DNA from: Deltaproteobacteria bacterium YD0425bin50
GTDB lineage: Bacteria > Desulfobacterota > Desulfobacteria > Desulfobacterales > YD0425bin50
DNA: 40,232 nucleotides
Direction of reading: 5' to 3'
NCBI GenBank assembly: GCA_002753105.1
Contig: PDZT01000010.1
Span: 1 to 40,232 of the forward strand
Part shown: piece after piece, positions 15,276 through 22,630 of the stretch
How the letters are laid out: each line of letters begins with the position of its first letter
Position numbering within the stretch: position 1 is the first letter of the stretch
The notes under the pieces: model-generated
Database searches by the model: none
Seen by the model: the letters and a program-made list of their open reading frames with translations, nothing else
Told to the model about the DNA's origin: nothing
Translations under genes and position numbers: made by a program

Positions 15276-16385
15276 ATGGTTTTACAACACAGTGTTTCAG
15301 TTATTCATCGTTATATTGCAAAAGAATGCCTAAAATACCTTATCCTTGTTCAGACCGTGATTCTTTCAATATTTATTGTTGTTGAATATCTTGAATCTAT
15401 GGACCGTTTTCAAAAAATGGGACTTTCCATGGCAAGAGGATTATTTTATGTATTGCTAAAAATGCCCTACATGATCAATCTGTTACTGCCAGTATGTATG
15501 ATGTTATCTTCTGTGATTGTTGTTAGCTTAATGAATCGAAACAATGAAATTATTGTTTTAAAGACGAGCGGTATGCCTGTTTTTTTCCTATTACAACCAT
15601 TGCTGTTCATTAGCTTTATTGCTGCCTGTTTGATATTTATCGCTTCAGAAACGATAGTTCCGATATCCATGACTAGGGTCAATTATATCAAACATACCCA
15701 GCTTCAAAAAAGAGATGTTGTTGCTGCAAAAGGGAAAAATATATGGATCAAGGGTAAGCATCAAATAACTCATATTGCTTATTACGATCAACAAACAGGT
15801 ATGATTTTTGGGATTTCTTTAAATTGTTTTAATGATGAGTTTCAATTGATCAAACGTGTTGATGCCAAAGCAGGGGTGTATATTAATGGAACATGGCGTT
15901 TATTTGATGCTTTAGAATACCTTCCTTTAAAAGGTCAAAAGGGAAATATAGCACAGAATCAATCTCAGTATTACTCAATCAAAGATGAAGTTCTGGATTT
16001 TTCAAAAGAAGATTTGCTTTCAGTGGTTAAAACATCTGAAGAAATGCGGTTTAAAGAACTTTTGGCACATATTCAGAAAATTGAATCTGATGGCTATGAA
16101 GCCGTAAATTATAAAGTTGATTTATTTGCAAAAACATCTTTCCCTTTGGCAGCAATAATTTTATGCTTACTTGGAACAAGTTTCGCTATTCGTAGCAAGC
16201 ACAAATACCACATGGCATTAAGTATTGCATATGGTATATTGATTGCTTTTTCATATTGGGTATGCCATAGTTTCTGCCTTTCATTGGGATATGGAACTGT
16301 ACTCAATCCGTTTTGGGCATCATGGAGCACCAACTTTCTTTTTTTGGGAATTAGCCTCATCCAGTTCTTTAATGCAACTGAGTAA
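15276..16385 (+). CDS. lptG: LptF/LptG family lipopolysaccharide export permease, LptG-like
   Basis: This is an inner-membrane component of the LptBFG transporter that extracts LPS. From the ATG at 15276 it is 369 residues, close to the family norm. Three N-terminal membrane segments (about 17-38, 62-85, 98-122) are followed by a periplasmic beta-jellyroll (about 140-280) and three C-terminal membrane segments (about 285-365). The opening IHRYIAKECLKYL and the MPYMINLLLPVCMM loop are typical. A longer frame begins with TTG at 15231, but it adds 15 residues not usual in the family and has no better ribosome binding site. LptF and LptG often lie side by side; here only one is present, so its partner must be elsewhere. 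Confidence 0.88.
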   Translation: MVLQHSVSVIHRYIAKECLKYLILVQTVILSIFIVVEYLESMDRFQKMGLSMARGLFYVLLKMPYMINLLLPVCMMLSSVIVVSLMNRNNEIIVLKTSGMPVFFLLQPLLFISFIAACLIFIASETIVPISMTRVNYIKHTQLQKRDVVAAKGKNIWIKGKHQITHIAYYDQQTGMIFGISLNCFNDEFQLIKRVDAKAGVYINGTWRLFDALEYLPLKGQKGNIAQNQSQYYSIKDEVLDFSKEDLLSVVKTSEEMRFKELLAHIQKIESDGYEAVNYKVDLFAKTSFPLAAIILCLLGTSFAIRSKHKYHMALSIAYGILIAFSYWVCHSFCLSLGYGTVLNPFWASWSTNFLFLGISLIQFFNATE

Positions 16386-16414
16386 ATTCAGTCATATTAT
16401 TCATGATTCATTAT

Positions 16415-16442
16415 TTGACACACATTATTTTTTGTGTAATAT
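16415..16442 (+). promoter_or_regulatory. Sigma-70-type promoter for the PilZ gene
   Basis: TTGACA (16415-16420) is followed after 16 bases by TAATAT (16437-16442), directed at the PilZ gene with a leader of about 115 bases. It follows the lptG stop by 30 bases, so the PilZ and aldolase region is probably a new transcription unit. Confidence 0.4.
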
Positions 16443-16564
16443 ATTAACTATCTATTGGGTAGGATAGCTCTACGTTTCGATGGTAGTGCATTGTCGTTTT
16501 TGCGGAATACAGATTCTTATTTTTTCATTAAAATATTACAAATATATATAGTATAATAGATATT

Positions 16565-16945
16565 ATGCTGAATAAGCGCAAGCATACACGACTGCCTATT
16601 CAAATCAAGGCAATGGTTAAAGTCAATCAAGATGAAGAATATATCATAGGTAAAACAAAAAATGTAAGTTTCGGTGGCATTTGTCTTTCAGTAGTGGATT
16701 CAATAGCAATTAAACAAGGGGAGGAATGTGAGGTTGTTTTGATTTTATATGAAGGAACTCCGCCTATTGGTATTGAGTTTAAATGTAAAGTCGTTCATAA
16801 TCGAGATTCGGACTTGGGGTTTAAATTCATAAGTATCAATTCAGAGGATTATGAACATTTTAAAAATTTGATGGTTTTGAACAGTTCAAATCCAATGATG
16901 CTTTTAGATGAGTTAAAGAAAAACCCGGGAATTTTATTAAGTTAA
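16565..16945 (+). CDS. PilZ-domain protein (probable c-di-GMP receptor)
   Basis: This 126-residue single-domain PilZ protein has the c-di-GMP motif RKHTR (Arg5 and Arg9 of RxxxR) and NVSFGG (about 36-41) in place of D/NxSxxG. Both halves of the ligand site are therefore present. Its place 5' of the FlgM group suggests a role in motility or surface behaviour, but that is inference. No clear ribosome binding site precedes the ATG; a TATAAT ends only 7 bases before it. Confidence 0.85.
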   Translation: MLNKRKHTRLPIQIKAMVKVNQDEEYIIGKTKNVSFGGICLSVVDSIAIKQGEECEVVLILYEGTPPIGIEFKCKVVHNRDSDLGFKFISINSEDYEHFKNLMVLNSSNPMMLLDELKKNPGILLS

Positions 16946-16990
16946 TTTAGTAGTACTATTTATTACAACCTTTAACTCAAAAAGAATTCT

Positions 16991-17245
16991 ATGAATGTAG
17001 CTGCCAAATATGAATTGGAGCCGTATGTTCATACCCCTTATACGAACGGTGTTCTTTATACTGAGTCTGTGAGTAGTCATCGGGATATTTTTTATCCGTT
17101 AAATCAATATGATACGAATCATCAGAGTTTACAGTCCCGCAAATATGTTTCGCATGAAAAAGGAAATATTGTCTATAATGCGAAATCAAAAATGGTTTCG
17201 CTGCGTATGAATTTAAAAGGATCAACCATTGATATTTATGCATAA
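16991..17245 (+). CDS. Small unknown protein upstream of the aldolase gene
   Basis: I do not recognise a family. The 84-residue protein is rich in tyrosine (about nine) and has no signal peptide or membrane segment. Its C-terminus is MVSLRMNLKGSTIDIYA. It lies 18 bases before the aldolase gene and follows the PilZ gene by 45 bases. An antisense frame of the same length exists, but the plus-strand frame fits the operon direction. The ribosome binding site is weak. It may belong to the flagellar group, as other small unknown genes around flgM do. Confidence 0.5.
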   Translation: MNVAAKYELEPYVHTPYTNGVLYTESVSSHRDIFYPLNQYDTNHQSLQSRKYVSHEKGNIVYNAKSKMVSLRMNLKGSTIDIYA

Positions 17246-17263
17246 AAGAAAAGGAGTTTACTT

Positions 17264-18556
17264 ATGTTAATGAATCCGGGAATTTCAAAAGTTGATTTTA
17301 TGAAAGCATTAGATATTGGCAGACCTCCAAATATTGTACGATTGTTTCCAAATTCAAACGCTTTGCTTGTTAGTGGAAAATTTATGGATATTGCCATGCT
17401 TAAAAAAGGAAAAAGTATGACAATTGCTGCTAATGGACGAAGTTATTTTATCATCCGGGGGGCATTGCAAGCTGCTCAAAGAGCGAATTCAGTACTCATT
17501 ATTGAAATTGCAAAATCAGAGGGCGGCAGGGATGCGTATTGTGCGATTAATTATTGGAATATGGCCAAAACAGTTGATTCTTTATGCAATGAATTAGGAA
17601 TAACGATTCCAGTTGCAATTCATGCGGATCATTATGCCATAAAAAATAAAGCTGATTTGGAAAAATCAAAAATAGAAGTGCCAAGTATGTTTGATGCAGG
17701 AATTACATCAATAGCAATTGATGCGTCTCACCAGCCAGATGCTCAAAATTTACTTACCAATATTGGCATTTCACCTTACGTTCCCAGATGGGCAGGATTG
17801 GAAACGGAAGTCGGAGAAATTAAAGGAAAATCTGGTCTATCTACAAAAGAAGAAGCCTTGTTTTTGATTCAGGGGTTAAATGCACATGATATTTTCCCAA
17901 ACTGGATCGCTTTAAACAATGGAACGACTCATGGCATTGAAGAAAGTTCACTAGGAATACAGGTTGAATTAACGGCTCAGATTCATGAGGCATTAACACC
18001 ATATAAGGTATCCGGAGCTCAACATGGGACATCAGGGAACAGCTCAGAACGGTTAAGAGCTATTGCCAATAAAACCAGAACTACTAAAGCAAATGTTGCT
18101 ACCGCGCTGCAAATGGTTGCTTGGGGATTGGCTGTGAATGATTATGGAAATGCAACCATTGAAAATAATGCCTTTATCAAAATAAAGGATGAAGGTGTGT
18201 CTGAACAATTGTGGGACGAAATGTTAACTTATGCAACATCAAAAAATTTAAAGCTCGGTGATTATAAAAAACTGAATCTTCAATTTGAAAATAAAATGCT
18301 TAGTCAGCCTAAGCATATCCGTGAGCGTATGGCAGATCGTGTTGAAGAATTTATATATCATATGCTGGTCAGTGTATTTAATGCCGCGGATACTGCCCCA
18401 CTTGCAATTGAAGCAATTTTAGAAACCGGTACATATGATCCCGGACCCAAAAGTGCCCGTATTGAAAATCCAGAGGATTGGACTGAAGAGAAAATTCTTC
18501 AAAAAGGTGCCGGCATGCAAGGAGATAAAGGGCCAGCAGGTAATTTTGACGATTAA
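17264..18556 (+). CDS. fba: Class II fructose-bisphosphate aldolase
   Basis: This Zn-dependent enzyme splits fructose 1,6-bisphosphate into dihydroxyacetone phosphate and glyceraldehyde 3-phosphate. At 430 residues it belongs to the longer class II branch. Visible motifs are the metal and catalytic HADH (120-123), LETEVGEIKG (about 179-188), NNGTTHG and the late metal-binding region SGAQHGTSGN. A strong AAGGAG lies 7 bases before the ATG. The C-terminal tail is glycine- and aspartate-rich. Its place inside a flagellar-regulation group has no obvious metabolic reason. Confidence 0.92.
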   Translation: MLMNPGISKVDFMKALDIGRPPNIVRLFPNSNALLVSGKFMDIAMLKKGKSMTIAANGRSYFIIRGALQAAQRANSVLIIEIAKSEGGRDAYCAINYWNMAKTVDSLCNELGITIPVAIHADHYAIKNKADLEKSKIEVPSMFDAGITSIAIDASHQPDAQNLLTNIGISPYVPRWAGLETEVGEIKGKSGLSTKEEALFLIQGLNAHDIFPNWIALNNGTTHGIEESSLGIQVELTAQIHEALTPYKVSGAQHGTSGNSSERLRAIANKTRTTKANVATALQMVAWGLAVNDYGNATIENNAFIKIKDEGVSEQLWDEMLTYATSKNLKLGDYKKLNLQFENKMLSQPKHIRERMADRVEEFIYHMLVSVFNAADTAPLAIEAILETGTYDPGPKSARIENPEDWTEEKILQKGAGMQGDKGPAGNFDD

Positions 18557-18588
18557 ATTGTGATATTATCATCATTGTGGCCAAATTA

Positions 18589-18618
18589 TGTAAGGGCGCG
18601 GGTTACATCGCCCTTACA
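18589..18618. repeat. REP-like hairpin after the aldolase gene
   Basis: TGTAAGGGCG (18589-18598) and CGCCCTTACA (18609-18618) form a perfect 10-bp stem with a 10-base loop, 33 bases after the aldolase stop. No T-run follows. It resembles the elements at 11419-11448 and 11610-11672 and probably belongs to one dispersed repeat family. Confidence 0.6.
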
Positions 18619-18645
18619 AATACAATTTATTAGAAAGAAAATATC

Positions 18646-18987
18646 ATGCAAATTCCTACGTATCAAATTTATAATGTTTTAAAACAATATATTGAACAGA
18701 TCCGTAGAAAAATAAACTCTTCAGATAATAGCCAAAAACAACCATTCATGGATATTGAACAGTTCATAGTTAGAACTCAAGGAAAACGTGAATTCGTTAT
18801 CGATAAAGTGGCTACCGATATTATTAAAAAGATAACCCATGATGTATATGGAAAAAGCGTTAGCAACACGATGAATCAGTTGACTCAAAGTCCAAACAAG
18901 AATGATGTATTTACATATATGTCAATTGATAAAAGTCAAAAAAAAAAACATATAATTAACGTAGATGAAGATACCTCTTCATTATGA
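18646..18987 (+). CDS. DVU0524-family FlgM-associated protein
   Basis: This 113-residue protein starts IPTYQIYNVLKQYIEQI and carries a helix-rich body. It matches my recollection of the small family found next to flgM in Desulfovibrio (DVU0524) and relatives. It has no membrane segment. Basic residues dominate the second half (KSQKKKH). The family has no proven biochemical role; linkage to flgM suggests it acts in flagellar regulation or FlgM handling. It is followed by a 219-base gap holding promoter candidates for flgM. Confidence 0.7.
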   Translation: MQIPTYQIYNVLKQYIEQIRRKINSSDNSQKQPFMDIEQFIVRTQGKREFVIDKVATDIIKKITHDVYGKSVSNTMNQLTQSPNKNDVFTYMSIDKSQKKKHIINVDEDTSSL

Positions 18988-19031
18988 TACAAGCGAACAA
19001 ATACACAGCACTTAATTTTTTATTTTTTTAT

Positions 19032-19059
19032 TTAAGTTTATAGACGAATCATCCGTTAA
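19032..19059 (+). promoter_or_regulatory. Candidate sigma-28 (FliA) promoter of flgM
   Basis: TTAAGTTT (19032-19039) and TCCGTTAA (19052-19059) match the sigma-28 consensus TAAAGTTT / GCCGATAA at 7 of 8 and 6 of 8 positions, with 12 bases between instead of 11. It reads toward flgM, whose product inhibits sigma-28, and would form a feedback loop like that known in enteric bacteria. Confidence 0.4.
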
Positions 19060-19138
19060 TATAATTAAGAAATGAGTTAAATGCAAAATTAAGTGATGCA
19101 TTAAATGTGCCAATAATAAAAAAAGCGTAAAAAAAACA

Positions 19139-19166
19139 TTGACAACGTTTGCTAAAAACTTATTTT
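19139..19166 (+). promoter_or_regulatory. Second flgM promoter candidate, sigma-70 type
   Basis: TTGACA (19139-19144) is followed after 16 bases by TATTTT (19161-19166), about 35 bases before the flgM ribosome binding site GGAGG. The -10 is only a fair match. Confidence 0.3.
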
Positions 19167-19206
19167 TTAACTACAATTAATCAACTATTATTTATGTGGA
19201 GGGGTT

Positions 19207-19524
19207 ATGGTAGATCTTACAAATATTACAGAGTATGCTAAGCAGACGTATATCAATAAAGCGGGTAATTCAAAACGACCATCTGCAAGTGATAAAACCG
19301 TAGCGACATCACCGTTGCAACAAATCAAAAAACAGGATGTAGTTAGTTTATCAGAAGGATCTAAAGAAATGCAGATTGCAAAGAAAGCTATTGATAGTGA
19401 AGGTGAAGATAGAATGGAAAAACTGGATCAGCTTCGTCAACAAATCCGGAGCGGAAAATATGAAATTAATGCACGTCAAATCGCTGAAAAAATGATCGGC
19501 GGTTTTGTAAGTGAAATTGCATAG
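19207..19524 (+). CDS. flgM: Anti-sigma-28 factor FlgM
   Basis: FlgM binds and inhibits sigma-28 (FliA) until the hook is finished, then is exported. The 105-residue length is usual. The N-terminal half is polar and likely disordered. The C-terminal binding region shows the family pattern DVVSLSEGSKEMQIAKKAI ... RMEKLDQLRQQIRSGKYEI ... IAEKMIGGFV. A GGAGG lies 4 to 5 bases before the ATG. It is preceded by a FlgM-associated gene and a possible sigma-28 promoter. Confidence 0.92.
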   Translation: MVDLTNITEYAKQTYINKAGNSKRPSASDKTVATSPLQQIKKQDVVSLSEGSKEMQIAKKAIDSEGEDRMEKLDQLRQQIRSGKYEINARQIAEKMIGGFVSEIA

Positions 19525-19537
19525 GAAATAGCTTCCA

Positions 19538-19556
19538 ATAGGAAATTATTTCCTAT
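19538..19556 (+). terminator. Hairpin after flgM
   Basis: ATAGGAAA and TTTCCTAT pair perfectly around TTA (19538-19556), 14 bases after the flgM stop. A third copy of ATAGGAAAT overlaps the stop codon. There is no T-run, so it is a weak terminator at best. Confidence 0.3.
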
Positions 19557-19717
19557 GTAAATGTATTCAAAGCAGTCATTCTTACACCTTCATCTTCTCA
19601 GTCTCAATTTTCACATATTTCTCATTTGCCCGCCTTATCTATGGTATATGGTCTATATTTTGCATTTTAAAGTGAATAAACAACTCTCACTAATTAATTA
19701 TTTAGGAGGTCCGCGTT

Positions 19718-20188
19718 ATGAATTCACTTTATTCGATATACAATACTTCTTCTATTTCTAGTTATAAAACCCAGCCCCAAACCTATACAGCCCAAGCAAC
19801 AACAGAGATGTTTCAAGACGTGTTGAAACGTGTTTCAGATACGCAAGAGATTCAACATATAGTTCAACCTGTCCAGAAGGATATTACCAAAGTTAAAGAA
19901 ATTGAACTCAGTCAGTTTAAAGAAAATCAAATAACCCATCAAGATGTATTTGACCATACCCTTCGTTTAGTTGATCGATTGGATCGTTATTCTAAAGAAC
20001 TCATGAACCCATCGCGCGCATTAAAAGATATTGAACCCATCATCGATGAAATTAATGTAGATGCAGAAGAATTGATGGCTGAAATGACCTCAATTAATGG
20101 TACGGATGATTTAAAGACAATTGCCTCTGAATGTTTAGTTGCAGCAAGCACTGAATATTTAAAATTTAAACGGGGTGATTACGTATGA
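19718..20188 (+). CDS. Unknown helical protein downstream of flgM
   Basis: I do not recognise a family. The 156-residue protein has a polar Ser/Thr/Gln-rich first third, then a mainly helical acidic region (DVFDHTLRLVDRLDRY, EPIIDEINVDAEELMAEM) and a final ECLVAASTEYLKFKRGDYV. Its size and place resemble the FlgN export chaperone that often follows flgM, but I see no sequence match to FlgN. A strong AGGAGG lies 8 bases before the ATG, so it is a real, well-translated gene. Its last 10 bases overlap the end of the convergent mazG gene. Confidence 0.7.
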   Translation: MNSLYSIYNTSSISSYKTQPQTYTAQATTEMFQDVLKRVSDTQEIQHIVQPVQKDITKVKEIELSQFKENQITHQDVFDHTLRLVDRLDRYSKELMNPSRALKDIEPIIDEINVDAEELMAEMTSINGTDDLKTIASECLVAASTEYLKFKRGDYV

Positions 20189-20916
20189 GTCGTTTTTATT
20201 TTTGCTTCAATTTGTCGAACTTTTTGTTCAAAACTCGATAAGATATGGTTTAATTCAGTTTCAGGATGCACATGATGTATCCATGCAAGCTGAGTTAAAG
20301 AGAATACCATCTGGCCAATCGCTTCAGAGATAGGTAATTTACTTTCTATTTGATTTTTAAGACCCATCCATTGAGTATCTATATCTTCAATAACCTCCAT
20401 AAGACTTAATCGTTGTATGCCTGCCCGAACTATACGTTCTATCATTAAATACGATCGATATAATGGCGGTAATTTTTTTGGAATCGTATCCACAATACTT
20501 TGACTTTGATCGGCTTCTGAACGCTCATGTTGTTTTATTTTATCCCATCTTTTTTTAACTTCTTCAGGTGTGGTTACACTTTCATTTCCAAATACATGGG
20601 GATGACGACGGATCATCTTATCTGTATTGGTGGTTACGATATCCGCTAATGAAAAATGTCCAGATTCTTTGTATAGAGCAATAATAAAACATACTTGAAA
20701 TAAGACATCTCCCAATTCTTCACATATATTTTCAGTGTCATTGGCTTCAATCGCAGCTAATAATTCATATACTTCTTCAACAAGAAACCGGGAAGCCGTG
20801 TCTATGGTTTGGACTTTATCCCAAGGACACCCGTTCTCTCCTCTTAAGCGTTCAATAATATGAATAATTGATTCAATCTTTTCATCTGCGTGTGTTTTTA
20901 GTTGAGTTGCTTCCAT
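20179..20916 (-). CDS. mazG: Nucleoside triphosphate pyrophosphohydrolase MazG
   Basis: MazG hydrolyses NTPs to NMP and pyrophosphate, cleaning nucleotide pools and lowering ppGpp under stress. The 245-residue protein shows NGCPWDKVQT (about 31-40), the Mg-binding LVEEVYELLAAIE and EELGDVLFQV of the first domain, and RRHPHVFG plus VKKRWDKIKQHE typical of the full-length two-domain type. Its start lies within the last 19 bases of cvpA, so the two are coupled. The 3' end overlaps the convergent unknown gene by 10 bases. Confidence 0.93.
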   Translation of the reverse strand: MEATQLKTHADEKIESIIHIIERLRGENGCPWDKVQTIDTASRFLVEEVYELLAAIEANDTENICEELGDVLFQVCFIIALYKESGHFSLADIVTTNTDKMIRRHPHVFGNESVTTPEEVKKRWDKIKQHERSEADQSQSIVDTIPKKLPPLYRSYLMIERIVRAGIQRLSLMEVIEDIDTQWMGLKNQIESKLPISEAIGQMVFSLTQLAWIHHVHPETELNHILSSFEQKVRQIEAKIKTTHT

Positions 20917-21431
20917 GTATTTTCAATTTTCCCGATTTGTTTATGAAATTCTTGATTAACGTTTTTTGGAATCACCGAAATCATCATATTGCTTAATATA
21001 CTAATGTGTGGGGAAAGTTTTGACTCTTTGATAATCGGAGATGTTTCAGAACTTATTGTTTTTATAAGAAAAAGCAATATCGAACATACGATTAATCCTT
21101 TTAGAAATCCTAAACAGCCTCCCAAAATTCTATCCAGCCATCCCAAACTTGCCAATTTTATCAGATACTTGATACCCACTCCGAGTATATACACCATAAG
21201 AAAAAACATACAAAAAATAATAACAAAACCTAATAAATTCAAATAGGCATTAAATTTATCAGAAAGAATTGGAGCTAATAATGCCGCTCCCTTAGGATAA
21301 AAATGATAGGCTATGTAAAAACCTCCAATTAAACCGACAATCGATGCGATTTCCTGAAAAAGGCCATTCACTATACCGTAAACAATGAAAAAGCTTAATA
21401 CGATGATGATGATAATATCCAATGGATTCAT
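20898..21431 (-). CDS. cvpA: CvpA family membrane protein
   Basis: This 177-residue protein has four hydrophobic membrane segments (about 4-22, 26-46, 64-88, 103-125) followed by a polar cytoplasmic tail. The opening NPLDIIIIIVLSFFIVYGIVNGL and GWLDRILGGCLGFLKGLIV are typical of CvpA (colicin V production / YwnJ-like) proteins, which support envelope integrity in several bacteria. No strong ribosome binding site precedes the ATG. It is divergent from phoH and overlaps mazG. Confidence 0.9.
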   Translation of the reverse strand: MNPLDIIIIIVLSFFIVYGIVNGLFQEIASIVGLIGGFYIAYHFYPKGAALLAPILSDKFNAYLNLLGFVIIFCMFFLMVYILGVGIKYLIKLASLGWLDRILGGCLGFLKGLIVCSILLFLIKTISSETSPIIKESKLSPHISILSNMMISVIPKNVNQEFHKQIGKIENTWKQLN

Positions 21432-21557
21432 ATCGAGTTTAATTCCAAAATACCCTGTGTTTTTTAGAGATTGATTTCTACATAGCTATCCACTATAAAT
21501 AAAAGGAAATTAAAAAAGCAACAGATTTTATGGTAATGTTTAAGTGTATAAAAAGAC

Positions 21558-21586
21558 TTGATTGGAAACAAATGAAGACATATAAG
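21558..21586 (+). promoter_or_regulatory. Sigma-70-type promoter for the phoH operon
   Basis: TTGATT (21558-21563) and TATAAG (21581-21586) are spaced by exactly 17 bases, each with five of six or four of six matches to consensus. The predicted start of transcription is about 60 bases before the chosen phoH ATG. This probably drives the long plus-strand cluster to 31744. Confidence 0.5.
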
Positions 21587-21651
21587 CTGTCTTAAAAAAA
21601 TTGAGGACTAAGAGTCAGAAATGGGAAACGAACAACCTATACTGGAACAAT

Positions 21652-22629
21652 ATGAAAAAAAACCATGATATGAATCAGACAAAGATAACTTTTTCAGACA
21701 TTGATTTGACAAGACAGTTATTTGGAGAACAAAATACGAATCTTCAGCGGATTGCGGATGCTGTTGATGTTAAGATTCAAGCAAGAGGAAATACGGTTCA
21801 TATTAATGGTGACGACCGTATTTCTATTGATTTGGCTCAAAGTATTCTTACGCAACTTTATGATTTAATCAAAGAAAAATATCCCATATATCCAAATGAT
21901 ATCGATTTTGCAGTACGAGCGTTAAGTTCAAACACAGAGACAAACTTGAAGGAACTGTTTTTAGATGCGGTCTATATTACCTCAAAAAAACGCTCTATTG
22001 TGCCGAAAAGTCTTGTTCAAAAACAATACATTGAGGCCGCAAGAAATTACGATATTGTTTTTGGTATTGGACCTGCTGGTACAGGCAAAACCTATTTGGC
22101 AATGGCAATTGCTGTGGCTGCATTAGCTAAAGGCAGTGTCAGTCGTATTATCTTGACTCGACCTGCGGTTGAAGCTGGAGAGACCTTAGGTTTTTTGCCG
22201 GGGGATTTAGCTGAAAAAGTAGATCCATATTTACGACCGCTCTATGATGCATTACATGATATGATGCATATTGAAAAAGCATCTGATTTACTAACTCAAA
22301 ATATTATCGAGGTTGCTCCGTTAGCCTTTATGCGCGGCAGAACATTAAACGATGCCTATGTTATTTTAGATGAAGCTCAAAACACAACTTCTGAACAAAT
22401 GAAAATGTTTTTAACGCGAATTGGATTCAACTCAAAAGCGATTATAACTGGAGATATTACCCAAGTTGACCTGCCTAAAGGGAAAAAATCAGGGTTGATG
22501 CAAGCATGTGAGATACTGAAAGATATTCAAGGGATTCAATTTGTGTATTTTACCAAAAAAGATGTGGTTCGTCATCGGCTTGTCAGGGATATTATTGCAG
22601 CATACGAGCGATATGAAGCATCAGAATAA
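21652..22629 (+). CDS. PhoH-family ATPase (YbeZ-like)
   Basis: This 325-residue PhoH-like P-loop ATPase sits, as in many bacteria, two genes before ybeY. The N-terminal part (about 1-100) is a KH-like region found in PhoH/YbeZ proteins. Walker A is GPAGTGKT (about 140-147) and Walker B is VILDEAQNTT (about 237-246), followed by ITGDITQVDLP. YbeZ works with YbeY in rRNA and mRNA metabolism. I use the ATG at 21652, with GGA a few bases before; a TTG 17 codons upstream (21601) is also in frame. Confidence 0.92.
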   Translation: MKKNHDMNQTKITFSDIDLTRQLFGEQNTNLQRIADAVDVKIQARGNTVHINGDDRISIDLAQSILTQLYDLIKEKYPIYPNDIDFAVRALSSNTETNLKELFLDAVYITSKKRSIVPKSLVQKQYIEAARNYDIVFGIGPAGTGKTYLAMAIAVAALAKGSVSRIILTRPAVEAGETLGFLPGDLAEKVDPYLRPLYDALHDMMHIEKASDLLTQNIIEVAPLAFMRGRTLNDAYVILDEAQNTTSEQMKMFLTRIGFNSKAIITGDITQVDLPKGKKSGLMQACEILKDIQGIQFVYFTKKDVVRHRLVRDIIAAYERYEASE

Positions 22630-22630
22630 T

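Noticed and set aside
16552-16557. TATAAT just before the PilZ ATG
   Set aside because: It ends 7 bases before the start codon, which would give an almost leaderless mRNA, and no suitable -35 is present. The upstream TTGACA promoter is preferred.
16989-17243. 84-codon antisense frame opposite the small Tyr-rich gene
   Set aside because: Same length by chance. The plus frame fits the operon direction and the spacing to the aldolase gene; the antisense product has no recognisable features.
19561-19761. 66-codon hydrophobic frame between flgM and the next gene
   Set aside because: No ribosome binding site, and it runs through the strong AGGAGG and start of the next gene in another frame.
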